64,000 nucleotides of DNA, taken from Auriscalpium vulgare (lineage: Eukaryota > Basidiomycota > Agaricomycetes > Russulales > Auriscalpiaceae). Position numbers and translations under genes: made by a program. Numbering within the stretch: the stretch's first letter is position 1; every line of letters starts with the position of its first letter. Below, one piece after another: positions 1 through 11,129 of the stretch. The stretch spans positions 682,001-746,000 of the forward strand of contig JAHBBC010000013.1 of the NCBI GenBank assembly GCA_019915015.1. Direction: 5' to 3'. The notes beneath the pieces were generated by a model. It saw nothing but the letters and a program-made list of their open reading frames with translations. It was not told where the DNA came from and ran no database searches.

Positions 1-3000
1 AGCTCGAAACTTGACGAAATCACGGCTCTCGCATGGAATAATCAAGTGCCGCACGTACTCGCTACAGCAAGCAGCACTGGATACACGGTCGTGTGGGACT
101 TGCGAGGCAAGCGGGAAGTTGTCGCGCTGGCGTACGGCGGCGGCACTGGCACCCTTGCGGGAGGCGCGTCTGGCGGTCGCCGTGGCATGAGTGATGTTGC
201 CTGGCATCCGGACAACGTGAGTGCTAACTTGCTCGGCGTATGGCTGCATTACTTGAGCTCTTTTACAGGCGACCCGACTTGTCACTTCTTCAGAAGACGA
301 TGCCTCCCCTGTCATCATGGTTTGGGACCTCCGCAATGCCCGCGCCCCTGAAAAGGTTTGTGCTCGGCTCAGTCAACAAACCCTCACGCTGATGACGTCA
401 CTGCAGATACTGACGGGCCACGAGAAAGGCGTGCTTTCTCTGTCGTGGTGCAAGCAAGACGCGGATTTGCTCTTGTCGAGCGGGAAAGACAACCGTGCCC
501 TATGCTGGAACCCACAGACGTCGGAAATCATCGGCGAGGTGTGTGCTTCCCATCAATCGCCGGGTGCACCACGTTGATCGTTTCCTCTAGCTCCCGTCCG
601 CAGACAACTGGGCGTTCCAGGTCCAATGGAGTCCTCGCAATCCCGATCTCCTTGCAACGGCTTTCTTCGACGGGACCATCAGCGTGCACTCCGTCCAGTC
701 CACGAACGACAGCGCTGAGGGGGATATCACTGCTGCAACGCCCAGGCCGGATGGTGCGGATGTATTCGATGATCCCGGGTTCTCGCGCTCGACCCAGCCT
801 ACTTTCACGCTCAAGCAACCGCCGAAGTGGCTGCGTCGCCCTGTATCGAGCTCCTTTGGCTACGGCGGCCAGTTGGTATCGGTCTCGAACCTACCGTCTG
901 CCCAGGGTCGCCATCAAAGTGGCGTCGTTCATCTGCGCAAGGTGGTCACGGAGGACAGCATCATCACGCGCGCGGAGCGGCTTCGCGCTGCCGTCGAGTC
1001 TGGGGACCTCTCGGTGCTCGCTCAGGAGCGTGGCAGGGACGCCGAGGCTAAGTCGGAGGAGAGCGTGGCGAGCTGGAAGGCGTTGTTGAGCTTGTTCCGC
1101 GCAGATTCGAGGGAGGAGCTCATCACTCTACTTGGGTTCTCCAAGGAAGCGATTGCCGCTCGCGTAGCGGAGGCTGTCGCCACGCTGAAGCCCACTTCGG
1201 CTGCCCAGGAGATCGCCGCCGCCACGACGCTCAAATCATTTTCTGAGGAGGACCTCACAGACGCCAAGCCCCACGAGCCAGTCGTCTCCTTCGCCGAGCC
1301 GGAACGTAGTCCTTCGGAGGCCGGCGAGGATCCCCTCGATGCCGTAGGACGCGCTCTGGAGGCGACGCCGTCGGAGGTCAGCGCAAGCGCCGCGTCGGAT
1401 AACACGAACACCCCGCTGGCCGATGGCGAGTCCACGACTACTGCGCCGAGTCTGTTTGGGGACGAGAACGCGGCGGGGACGCCTCAGCTGGATGCCGCTG
1501 CGGATTTCTTCAGCACGATGGGTCTCGGGTCACAGAACGCAGAGGATGTGCAGGTCGTGCCCCACACGAACTATGGCCTGGATTCGTCGGTCGCTGCGAC
1601 GATCGGCTCGGGCCCCTCCTCGGTCGCTTCGGAGAGTATCAAGAGCAACACGTTCCGTATCTACCCTCCTGACGAGTCAGAGACAGATCGTTTGGTGACT
1701 AAGGCCGTCGTTGTCGGTGACTTCGAGTCTGCGGTCTCTCTATGCCTCTCCTCCGATCGATTCGCAGACGCGATCCTCCTTGCTGTCAAGGGTGGTCCTG
1801 AGCTCCTCGCACGCACACAGAAGGCATACTTTGAACGGCGCACCATCTCCCTACCCTATCTCCGGTTGTTCCAGTCGATCGTCACTAACGATCTTGCCGA
1901 TATTGTCCAGAACGCGGACCTGCAGGAGTGGCAGGAAATCTTTGTCGTGCTGTGCACCTTCGCAAGCCAGGAGGAGTTCCCCAGCCTTACCGAACAGCTT
2001 GGGTCGCGTCTCGAGTTCCAGGGCAGTGTCGCCAAGTCGTCCCAGGACGAGGATGCCGCGGAGCTCAGGAAGAATGCGACCCTGACGTACCTGGCTGCTG
2101 GGCGTCTGGAGCGGCTCGTCAACATCTGGATCGAGGAGCTAGCCGAGGAGGAGAAGCGCATCGTTGTAAACGAGGACCAACACGGCGTCTCGCGTTACAC
2201 CGCACATGCCCACGCTCTGCAGACGTTCATCGAGAAGGTCACCGTGTTCCGTGCCGCGGCCAAATATGAAGACGGCGATTTGAAGGCCACCAATGCCTCT
2301 GGCGAGGATGCTGCCGCGCGCAGCTACAAGCTATCTGCATTGTACGATCGCTACTTCGAGTATGCTGATTTCCTGGCTACCCAGGGTCTCGTCAAGGAGG
2401 CTGTCGCATATTTGAAGCTGACGCCTCCGGGATACGATGGGTCGCCCGGCTCTCACATCGAATTTGCTGCTGGGCGGGAACGCCTTTCAATTGCTGCCGG
2501 TGTCAGCAACGCCGTCGCGTCATCCTCGACTACCAAAACTCCCGCAGTCGCCCCGACGCAGACAGTTCCATCGGCCCCTGCTGTCGCGCCGTCGAAGTAC
2601 CCCGTTTACAATCCGTATGCTGGCGCACCTCAGGTCCAACCAGCGCCTGCGCCTGCGCCGTCGTACGAGCCGTACGGACAGGGCGTGGCTCCCTATGCTC
2701 CCGCGCAGCCTACACATGCACAACACGCACAACAGCCCTATCAGCCCATCGCTCCGTTGACATATCCCTCGAATGGTGGGTACAAACCGCAACCGTCCAT
2801 GCTACCTCCCGCGCCCAATCCCGGACCGATCGGCCCGCCGCCGCCCCGTGGGTACAACGGCGCACCCACCTCCGTGCCGCCTCCTGCTCCCCCGCCCAAG
2901 CGTCGCGAAAACGGCGGCTGGAACGACGCACCACCCCTCTCCGACCGCCGCACGCCGAGCTCGTCGGCTCCAGGTAAGGTCTCTGCGATCACGTCGCCCT

Positions 3001-4133
3001 TCCCGAACGCGCCGGCGCAACCATCCGTTCTCCCGAGCCCGACGTACATGGGCCGTGGCCAGTCTCCCGCCCCCGTGCCCCCACCCCCGCGGCCAGGAAG
3101 TGTGACAAACCGTGCGCCGCAGCCCCCGCCGCCGCCCCCGGGCGCACAGCGCATCCAACAAGGCCCGCCGCAGGAGCCATACCCACCTCGCGGGGTCCCG
3201 CGCGGTCACATGCCCGGACCTGCGCCCCCAGGTCCTTATGCACGCGCGACGCCGCCCCCGGGTGGTCCTCCGCCTCCTGGTCCCGGTGGCCCTCCTCCTC
3301 AATTCCGCGGAGGGCCGCCGCCACCGCAGGCGCCCCCAGGTCCGTATGCACGCGCGACGCCGCCCCCCGGTGGTCCTCCACCTCCGGGTCCTGGTGGCCC
3401 TCCTCCCCAATTTCGCGGAGGGCCGCCGCCACAGCAGGCGCCCCCGCCCCCTCAAGGCCCGGGTGGTATGTATCGTAGGACAGGCTCCCCCGGCCAGCCC
3501 CATCCCGGCGTCCCGCCGCCGCCGCATCGCGGTGGACTACCTGCTGGTTTACCGCCGCCAGGCATGGAAGCACCACCTGCTGCGGCACCGCCGCCTCCCC
3601 GTGCTGCTCCACAAGCTCCTGTTGGGCCCAAGTATCGTATGTGTATTCGCTTTCTGCTCGTGACGCGGGTCGCTGACGTGTGGTTGGATTGTCAGCTCCC
3701 GGAGATCGCAGCCACATACCGGACAGCTTGAAGCCCATCTTTATCGTGATCTCTGCGAATGTGAACCACTTAAAGCAGACGACGCCGGTGCGTGTCAAGA
3801 CGCAGTCGTGATGCTTTCTTTCTGACTCCTGCCACAGCCCCAACAACGCCGTCTGGTAGACGACTTGGAACGCCGAGTCAACCCGCTATTTGATGCCCTC
3901 AATTGCGAGACGCTCTCGCGAACGGTTGTCGACGCGCTACTAGAAATGACAAAAGGTTCATATTTTGTTCTCTGCGTTCATCCGAGACAAGCATCTGATA
4001 CTTGCTTCTAGCGATGGAAAACCACGACCGCGACGCTGCGCTAGCTATTCACCTCGACTTGCTCACGCGGTCTGTGAGTGATGATATTGCGCTGTGGATG
4101 TCTGGAGTCAAGCAGCTCATCATGCGGCTGTGA
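1..4133 (+). CDS. SEC31: Sec31, COPII outer-coat subunit (5' partial)
   Basis: COPII outer coat scaffold that pairs with Sec13 on vesicles leaving the endoplasmic reticulum. The window opens inside the WD40 propeller ([42 protein letters not shown]). An alpha-solenoid follows (about 950-2460), then a long Pro/Gly-rich linker (2570-3630) and the conserved C-terminal helical domain ending at the TGA at 4131-4133. Introns read by eye with GT-AG ends and consistent phase are 217-268, 356-406, 539-590, 3637-3695, 3788-3837 and 3956-4011. The first WD repeats and the start codon lie outside the window. The order propeller, solenoid, Pro-rich linker, C-terminal helices is specific for Sec31. An antisense open frame at 2802-3527 is a by-product of the GC-rich linker. 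Confidence 0.96.
3222..3437 (+). repeat. 108-bp tandem duplication in the SEC31 Pro-rich linker
   Basis: Two adjacent 108-bp units (3222-3329 and 3330-3437) each encode 36 residues starting [15 protein letters not shown] and ending with a [12 protein letters not shown] segment. They differ mainly at third codon positions. The length keeps the reading frame, so the linker has simply been lengthened. Confidence 0.85.
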
Positions 4134-4927
4134 GTGCCATCCTTCGCATACTACATTATGTTGGGAATATGCCTGAAAGTTTACAACGAGAAATGTGTAT
4201 TTATGCTCGTGCTTGTGCTGCGGCTAGTCTATGAATAATCTGACGAGTCCGGATGTCGCACATGATGGCCAGAACCTGAACTCGATATGTCTGGCAGGCG
4301 GCACACCTCCTTTCAACTATGAAGTGCCGCCGAGACAGCCTGATTCCGAGCCTAGCAGGAAAAGCCTGAGGGATGAGTCTGTGCTTTCGGTCTTTCTTGA
4401 CTGCGTTAGGAAGAGCTAGGTGCAGCGACAAAAGAATAGCTAGCTTCCTCAAGCCAAATAAATACTAAACATCGGCGTCATCCTTCGAATCGAGTCCGTA
4501 CGGCCGTTCGACGAACGAGAATAACCTCAGGCTCTCCTTGTAAAACATGGCTGTCAGATATTTAGACCCCCTCGACGTGTCTGAATTTTAGCGTCCCCCA
4601 AGCACGTTTGAAGGCACGTCCACGGCGGCCCTGTATCCGGCGATCATACACTAAGACTTCTCCTCGTAGACTGGTTACCAAGCTAGCTTTATGAAGCTAC
4701 TTAAGTGACGAGCAACTTAAGTTGAAGCTAACGACTGCTTGACTTCATATGCTCCTCGAGTATGGGGCGCTTACTTACATAAGCAGACGTCACACAGTAC
4801 TGGCGCTTGGGATCTCAATGTCAATTATTGCCCTCTGCCGCGACCTCCGAGTCTGACCTATACCACGATCCCAAGTCGGTCTGCCTACATACATACCATT
4901 CTACCCGGCGACTGTCGTCAGGTTGCG
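4134..4927. other. Intergenic region between SEC31 and the coiled-coil gene
   Basis: No convincing gene. It holds the SEC31 3' flank, the decayed F-box fragment listed separately, and the upstream region of the gene starting at 4928. Short open frames here have no supporting features. Confidence 0.6.
4466..4650 (-). pseudogene. Decayed 3' fragment of an F-box-type gene
   Basis: Read by eye, this stretch aligns with the 3' end of the broken F-box gene at about 6712-6905. Both contain a near-identical stretch around CTCTCCTTGTA..ACATGGCTGTC, then ..GACCCCCTCGACGTG, then AGCGTCCCCCA. Indels and substitutions separate these blocks, no reading frame survives, and the rest of the gene is absent. 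It is a relic of a second copy about 2.2 kb from the longer one. Confidence 0.7.
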
Positions 4928-6287
4928 ATGGCGCCGGCTACACACATACTCCTCCTTGTTGGGATTCCCCAGGTCACCGCCATGCACAAGTTACAGGCCG
5001 CCGACACCACTCTGGCTTCACTGGACTCAACGCTACGCCAGCTGGCCGCTGATCGGCTTAACCAAAACTTCGTCTCCTTTGACGGGTCGACGATCGGTGC
5101 AGATGACATCGAAAGGACGGCGTACATCACGAGTAAGTCGTCCGACTCACTGTATGTGGCGCACAACAATCACTGACAACAACTTCAGAAATTCAGAAAA
5201 ACATAGATGCATCCTCCCCCAAGCTAGCTCCAAAGCACTTCCAGCTCTTCGCCGAAGATAACCAGGCAATTCGCGTCGCCTACAAAGCTACGAAACCCGT
5301 CCGTCCCAAGCCGACCGCCGGTGCGTCTTCTGCTCGACGCTCTCGTGCTATCAATTGATATACTCGATCTCTTCAGCATCAGCTGCCCCCAGTGACTCGC
5401 TACCGTCAAGTGGCCCGAGCGGAGCGCCTGTCACAGCTCCGCAGCCGACATCTCTAGGTATGTTTGACTTTCGTCGGGATGTCGCCTCGCTTACATACTC
5501 CATCTTTCAGACGAAGTGCTCGCTCTTCTCAACAAACAAGGCAATGAAATTAAGCGCATCACAGCCGAAGGCGAAGAGACTTCCGCCAAATTCACCGCCG
5601 AACTCAAAAACGTGAAGGCCGAGCTCAAAGACGTTACCGCAAAGCTCGCAGATACAGAAGCTGCACGTTTGGACGATCAGCGGACATCTTCCTCGAAGAT
5701 AGCGGACCTACATTCGAATATAGCGGACCTACAGGAACAAAACGACAAGCACAAACAGGCATCGGAACGCAATGAAAAGCTCGTCGCCGAGATGCAAAAG
5801 ATGGAGCTGAAGTTCAAGGTCCAGGACGATCGTCTACAGGCTCATGATCAGATGTTCGATGCGGCGGTACGTTGAACGTATTTCGACCTAGGCGAGGCAT
5901 TTAACTGACATCCTTTTGTAGGACAAGCGCGCTCGAAACGCCTTGAGCTGTCGCGCTCTGCTCGACTTCGGACGAGAATTCGTGATGGAGATGTACGGCG
6001 TTGAGCAGGATTGGCACCTCTTCGCGCGCGCATTCCACAACGAGGCAGATTTCATCTATCAGGTTCTTGCGAAGGCAGAAAAGGACAAGAAGATGACCAT
6101 CGACGTGAACAAGTTAGCCTTGAGCGCCATTTGGTCATCGTCTTTGCGCCGAGACGGCAACAAAGCGGCGCATGAGATAAAAAAGAAGCGTATCGAGGAT
6201 GCGGTGACTGCACTGAGCGGGGACCAGAGGAAGAGTCTGGAAAGTATATACCGTCTTGTGTACGATGAGGACCCCGACATCTTGTAA
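4928..6287 (+). CDS. Hypothetical coiled-coil protein
   Basis: I do not recognise the family. Five exons join in consistent phase, with introns 5133-5188, 5321-5376, 5458-5510 and 5867-5921 and the stop at 6285-6287. The start at 4928 (MAPATHILL) is the first ATG after upstream sequence without features; 4982 is an in-frame alternative. The product has about 350 residues: a short N-terminus, a Pro/Ser-rich segment, a Lys/Glu-rich coiled coil (5511-5866, two IADL repeats inside) and a helical C-terminal domain (5922-6287, RALLDFGREFVMEMYGVEQDW onward in two parts). It may be a lineage-specific cytosolic or nuclear protein. No membrane segment is evident. Confidence 0.75.
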
Positions 6288-6714
6288 GGCAGTGGCATGC
6301 ATTCTCCTGTACTGTGCACTTGACTTCACCTGTAGCATCCCGGTGGCTTAGCGACAATCCCTCAGTCAGTATGATTGCATGCAATCGTGATGCATTGCCC
6401 AATGTGTAGCATGGCTTCCTCATTGCTCGTGACCGTCTCAACGCTCGTCGGCAGCAGTCCAGTAGAGTATAGTAGCCAAGACAGTATTCGGAAGTACTTG
6501 CTGATCTCTATGAGTATTACCTAGCCCCGGGACCAACGCACGCTGCCATGCAACCGCACCACAGCTAGCTGCAGGTCAACCCATACCTATGCGTGGCTTA
6601 TACGCGATCGACAAACTCAGGCGCCAGCGACCGAGGCATGCCACCTGACTTGACATTCCTTCTCCAAGTCCAACACGGCCAACAGCCGGTGCGCTTCATA
6701 AAACTAAGTTAAAA

Positions 6715-8426
6715 CTAAAGATCAGCGTCATCCTCCGAGTCCGAACTGAGGTCGGATATGATGAGCTTCTCGACGAGCGGTAATAGACTCTCCTTGTACG
6801 ACATGGCTGTCCGATAGACCCCCTCGACGTGCCTAAACTTCAGCGTCCCCCACGGAACACCAGCACGTTTATCTGGCGCGTCCATGGCCTTGTACTCGAC
6901 GAGCCATGCATCCAGCGCATCGTACCACTGCACCTGCTGCGCCTCGGGTATCATTGGCACTCCAACGTGGCCATATGATGCGTTCCACGATGCGTCGAGG
7001 TTGAGACAAGTTGGCCAATAGATGCCTTTCGCGGCCTTCCGCCGTCTTGCACCCGACCGACCGCGCGGGCCACGCCGAACGGCATCCACTAAGCCCTCTA
7101 AAACCGCGAGCATCCCATCGTTGACGCCGATCCTGACCACTTCCACCGGGGGATATGCTGAAATACCGCACAAAACGTCCGCGGGGTAAGCTCTCGGCGT
7201 TCGTTAACGTTAAGTGAGAGGTCGAGGTGGGAAACGGACTGGAGAGGGAGAGCATTTAATATCTGAGTGAAGACCTTGCGCGCGATGTGTTGTCTATCTG
7301 TGTCTTCTGGGAAGACAGATAGCGAAAACTGGGCGCTTGCCGCGTGCAGGATGAGCTGGCGTGGAGGAATTATCGTATAGGCGTTCACGGTGCAGTCGAG
7401 TGCGGGGCTGCCCAGCAAACAAATCGCGCGTAGAACGGGCGCCCCTGGCCTGCACAGAAGCATCCGTATCGGCAAGAGGAGGCTGGCCAACTCCTTTGCC
7501 GCAGAGAGTCTCGCGAAGACTGTGATATCCAAGGCGGTCGTTACGGGAAGCGTGAGGGCTCGAAGGAACGCCTCCAATGAAAGGGAAAGGCCGGACAAAT
7601 CTGCGCGCTCTAAGAATGGCAAATCCACCAATTCCGAGTCTGTGATCGATGTTCGTGGGGAGGTGGGGAAACAACCGGATATGCTGAGATTGCAGAGGAA
7701 CGGAGATCGTTTGAGGATGGATAGCAGATCGTCCATTGTCAGAGAAAGGTGTTGGTCTTCATTAAGAGAGAGCGCTAGCCGCGTGAGGTTGGAAAGGCTG
7801 CTCCAGTTCGTGAAATTGATCCCGTGGAGCTTGAGGTCGTGCAAGCGATGCGCGCCGCCTTTGAAAATGAAATCGGGTAACGTGCAGATGTCACTGGACC
7901 CTGAGTAGGTAGCGGAGAGTGTCTCGAGAAGAGGAAGTGCCTGTGTCTCCCCAAATACCCAATGGAATGGTTTGATGTCGCCGCCTTCGATTTCGAGCGT
8001 GCGCAAGCGATGACAATTTGCATGAACGACCATCTGAGCTTCAATGCCGCTGTGGAGTGGGTCGAAAATGCATGCCAAGGGATAGTCCTTGGACCGGCGC
8101 AGTCGATCCCTTGCACGCGTGCCGTTTGAGAAGTGCACAAAGGACCACAGTTGTGCGTGACTGTCGGCGACCTCGTACCAGCGCCGGCAGACGGATCGGA
8201 TTCCCATCCACTGATTGGAGAAGATATCCATATACGATGCGTATTCAAAGATGATACGAAAGACAATTTCGTCCGGAAGGGCGGATATAGGGGCCAAAGC
8301 GTTGCGCTGAAGTTTGACATCCAGGAGCTGCTGCGTGAGGTCGCGGATACGGGCATCGAGCTTCGCAGTTTCTTAGAGACGGTCGCTAGATTGAAGAAGC
8401 AACTCAGTAGTCTCCCTCGGAGGCAT
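6715..8426 (-). pseudogene. F-box/leucine-rich-repeat-like gene with two disablements
   Basis: F-box proteins recruit substrates to SCF ubiquitin ligases. The F-box core reads ISALPDEIVFRIIFEYAS, followed by Leu-rich segments typical of the large Agaricomycete F-box family and an acidic C-terminus (SDSEDDADL, stop 6715-6717). Two defects break it. From the likely start at 8424-8426, codon 18 is TAA (8373-8375), although the frame continues with good family sequence (KLDARIRDLTQQLLDVKLQ). At 7148-7152 a run of five G (C on the coding strand) is one base short: adding one joins AVFQHIP to PVEVVRIGVNDGM in frame. A 44-base intron could bypass the second defect but drops conserved residues. It is probably a pseudogene; sequencing error is possible for the homopolymer. 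Confidence 0.75.
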
Positions 8427-9272
8427 AGTAGACAGATTCACACCTTCGCAGGCTCAGGTTCGCCTGTCTGACCATCTCAGTAGTGGGTGCTATAAGTATT
8501 TCTTTGTGAATACTTTACAGTACTTCCAAGGTTTTTCTCGTCAAATACTTACAGTCTTTTTACAGTTATTCCCACAGTATTTCTTGGTGTGCCACTTGAC
8601 CGCACAGGCAGTGCCAACGCTACTGTAGTTACAGTGCTAGTACCGTGGGGCTAACGATGTCCATATATGATCAATGTACATCATCCGACTCCCCATCATC
8701 ACCTATAAGAGCCGATATCAAGAAACAGGAGCCTCAGACAGCACATCTCGCAACTGGATTCAGATTCGACGGAATGTTGAGGGATTGTCCTTCGCGTCTC
8801 GTCTACCCATCGTAACGTTTGGAGGGAAAGCTGTTTGTCGGACAGCAGCAAACTGTCTGTTTGAAGTCCCGTACATCACACGCATGAAATAATGAGAGGT
8901 CGCGATAGAAGCATCCGCGCATGGGAAAATGTGATCGCATACTTCAAGGCGGTGAATGCGCGCGGTCCAAGACCACGCACTCCGCACACATCTTCTGTTG
9001 ATGCGCTCTGCTATAGTGCAGTGATAGCCTTGGGCACCGGGCAAAGTCGTGACTCGTATCACGATCTGAATATACAATACGCTAGGCGACCGAATTATCC
9101 ATGTGAGTAGTACACCATAGGAAGACGAAAAGACACCCTAGCGCGAGAACTGCCGTGCATCCACAGTCACGCCTCGGTAACTCGGTCAATCATTTGAGGA
9201 CTCGTCTGCTGAATCAAGAAGCCTATTGACGAATTAGCTCTGCCATCAAGCGGCTTGCATCGAGGGTGATGC
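8427..9272. other. Intergenic region, AT-rich in part
   Basis: No supported gene. About 8490-8600 is AT-rich with repeated TACTTTACAG / TACTTACAG / TTTTACAG-like words. The frames at 8674-8892 and 8892-9110 show no domain, splice logic or codon bias. Confidence 0.55.
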
Positions 9273-10814
9273 TTACGAGTATTGCTTCATCAAAGAGCAC
9301 TCTCCTCCATTCTCGAGATCGATGCTGTATGAGTAGAAATAGCCTTCCGACGATACGACCATAACTTGGGGCATTGTCCTGAACAATAACTTTAGTTTCC
9401 CCGCGATTGTAACAGAGAGGCGACAGCGAGGCGTACCCGCTCAGCGCGACGATACACCGGGCACCGCTCGTAGGCAGTTTGAGGAAGGCAAAGTCCCGTG
9501 AAGGCTCCCACATCTCCGTCAGTGTATTTGGGAGATACCCGCCGACCGAAGACGTGATGTTTTTCGTGAGATGTAATGATTTCCGCCGCAGGCTCGATCT
9601 GGCGACACGTCAACATGCCGCAACTATGGAGATGAGAGCAAATGACGCACGACACCGAGCCCTTCTTCTTCTTGTCGTCAACGAATGCGTCGTATCCACC
9701 TTCTAACGCGCCAGCACCCTCGCGACTATCAATGCTGCCCGACGGGCTCGCGAGATCGTCCTTATTCCCCGATGCACGCGCACCACTCCCAAGCTTGAAG
9801 ATATGTACCGTGTCGTGGGCGCTGCTCACCGCAAGCAATGTGCTCACCGCGTTGAAGCTCATCGAGTATATGCGTGTCTCGCGCGTGCCACGGCGGAACT
9901 GGTACAGCTTCTCCGCACCGGGGACGGTCCACACGCGGATGACGGTGCCCTTCTCGGAGGATGTCACGAGGAGCGTGCCGGTGCTGTTCAGCGCGAGAGC
10001 GGAGAGCGGCGCCTTGTGCGCGCGGATGAGCTGCGTCACGGTGAGCGACTTGGTAGAGAAGAGGAGAACGTCGCCGGTGGGTGTGGGCGGCTGGGAGGAT
10101 GCGGGTTGGGAGGGCGGTTGGGAGGAGAGTGGCGTGGGCGTGGGCACAGGGGAAGGGTACGCGAGGTACGAGTTCTCGGCGGACGGGGAGAGCGCGACGA
10201 TCGCTGCGCGGCAGTCAGGACAACAGCGGGCTGCTGGGCACGGTACACGCACCTTCGGGATTGGGGGTGGTTTCGATGACGTGCTGCAGTCGCATGTTCG
10301 AGATGTCGTATATGTATATTTCATTCTCGAGCACAATCACGAGCGTCTTGCGGTTCATCTTGACCGCGAGAATGGAGGATGGAAAGAGGAGCTCGCATAT
10401 CATGGATTGGCGCTTTCACGCGTCTGTCAGCGCGGTCGTATGTGATGGTAGTCGGGCAAGACGCACCTTGGTGTTCACGATCTGCAGCTTCCGAGGACTC
10501 GAGGATGGCTGGTCTGCTGCGCCCACAAGGGCTATGAGTGACGTGCAGAACAGCATTTCAACGATTCCTCGTGCTCCGTCATCTGTTAGGAATGAGACTG
10601 TAGTCGAATTCATCAGAGTATATGCACGCACTCATGGTGTACACCCGGCCAAATGGATCGCAGTTCGTGATGCTATAGCCTTTCCGCGTCCCGACTGACA
10701 CACATCTGCAAAGCATAAGTGAGATGGCTGGGACGTGTCGTTAGTGATCCCCGTCGCGTACGTGAAATCCTGATTGAAGTTTGCGAAGAGCATGTTGGAG
10801 TTGGTGCGTTGCAT
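9273..10814 (-). CDS. ATG18: Atg18-type PROPPIN, phosphoinositide-binding autophagy protein
   Basis: PROPPIN seven-bladed propeller that binds PI3P and PI(3,5)P2 on autophagic and vacuolar membranes. Seven exons on the minus strand (9273-9378, 9437-9598, 9651-10203, 10253-10412, 10467-10597, 10632-10705, 10762-10814) sum to 1239 bases, an intact 412-residue frame. Diagnostic features are [20 protein letters not shown] at the N-terminus, INTKRQS-like [26 protein letters not shown], and the lipid-binding FRRG (9887-9898) followed by SMSFN. A Pro/Ser-rich insertion lies in an early blade, and the C-terminus reads [14 protein letters not shown]. One intron (10598-10631) is only 34 bases. The gene shares a short divergent promoter with the EZH2-like gene. 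Assignment to Atg18 rather than Hsv2 rests on overall similarity and would need a tree. Confidence 0.93.
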
Positions 10815-11129
10815 GGCTGAAGGTTTCCTAGGAGTCGCGCCAGTGGCCTGATGGCTTTCCGGCCAGATTTCTCAATCGCGTTCGAGGAGTTGGTGGACGT
10901 GTAGATATCGAAGAAAGATTGGAAACCAAAACGGTGGGCGACGCTGACGGGATTGGAACGGCCGGGAAGGAGAGAGTCGGTGGCGGCTCGCGCGGTAGTC
11001 AGCCAAATTCGGCGGCGCGTCCACTTCGTCTTCGACCGCCATGAGGCAACAACTTCCCCGTTATGCAGCGCTTCACTCTCTGCACCTCCCCCTCATCATC
11101 GCCGTCGTCCTCGCGAGCAGCCCCAAGAC
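10815..11129. promoter_or_regulatory. Shared divergent promoter region of ATG18 and EZH2-like gene
   Basis: The two start codons point away from each other with only 315 bases between them, so this stretch must hold both 5' UTRs and both promoters. No clear TATA box was recognised. An upstream in-frame ATG for the EZH2-like gene exists at 10953 but encodes low-complexity Arg-rich sequence. Confidence 0.6.

Noticed and set aside
2802..3846. Long minus-strand frames opposite the SEC31 linker
   Set aside because: They mirror the GC-rich Pro codons and show only Arg/Ala/Gly low complexity; SEC31 on the plus strand is certain.
6715..7173. Separate small gene at the F-box 3' end
   Set aside because: It begins without an ATG and continues the F-box protein after a one-base shift.
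8674..9110. Two short plus-strand frames
   Set aside because: No domain, no splice logic, sequence composition like intergenic DNA.
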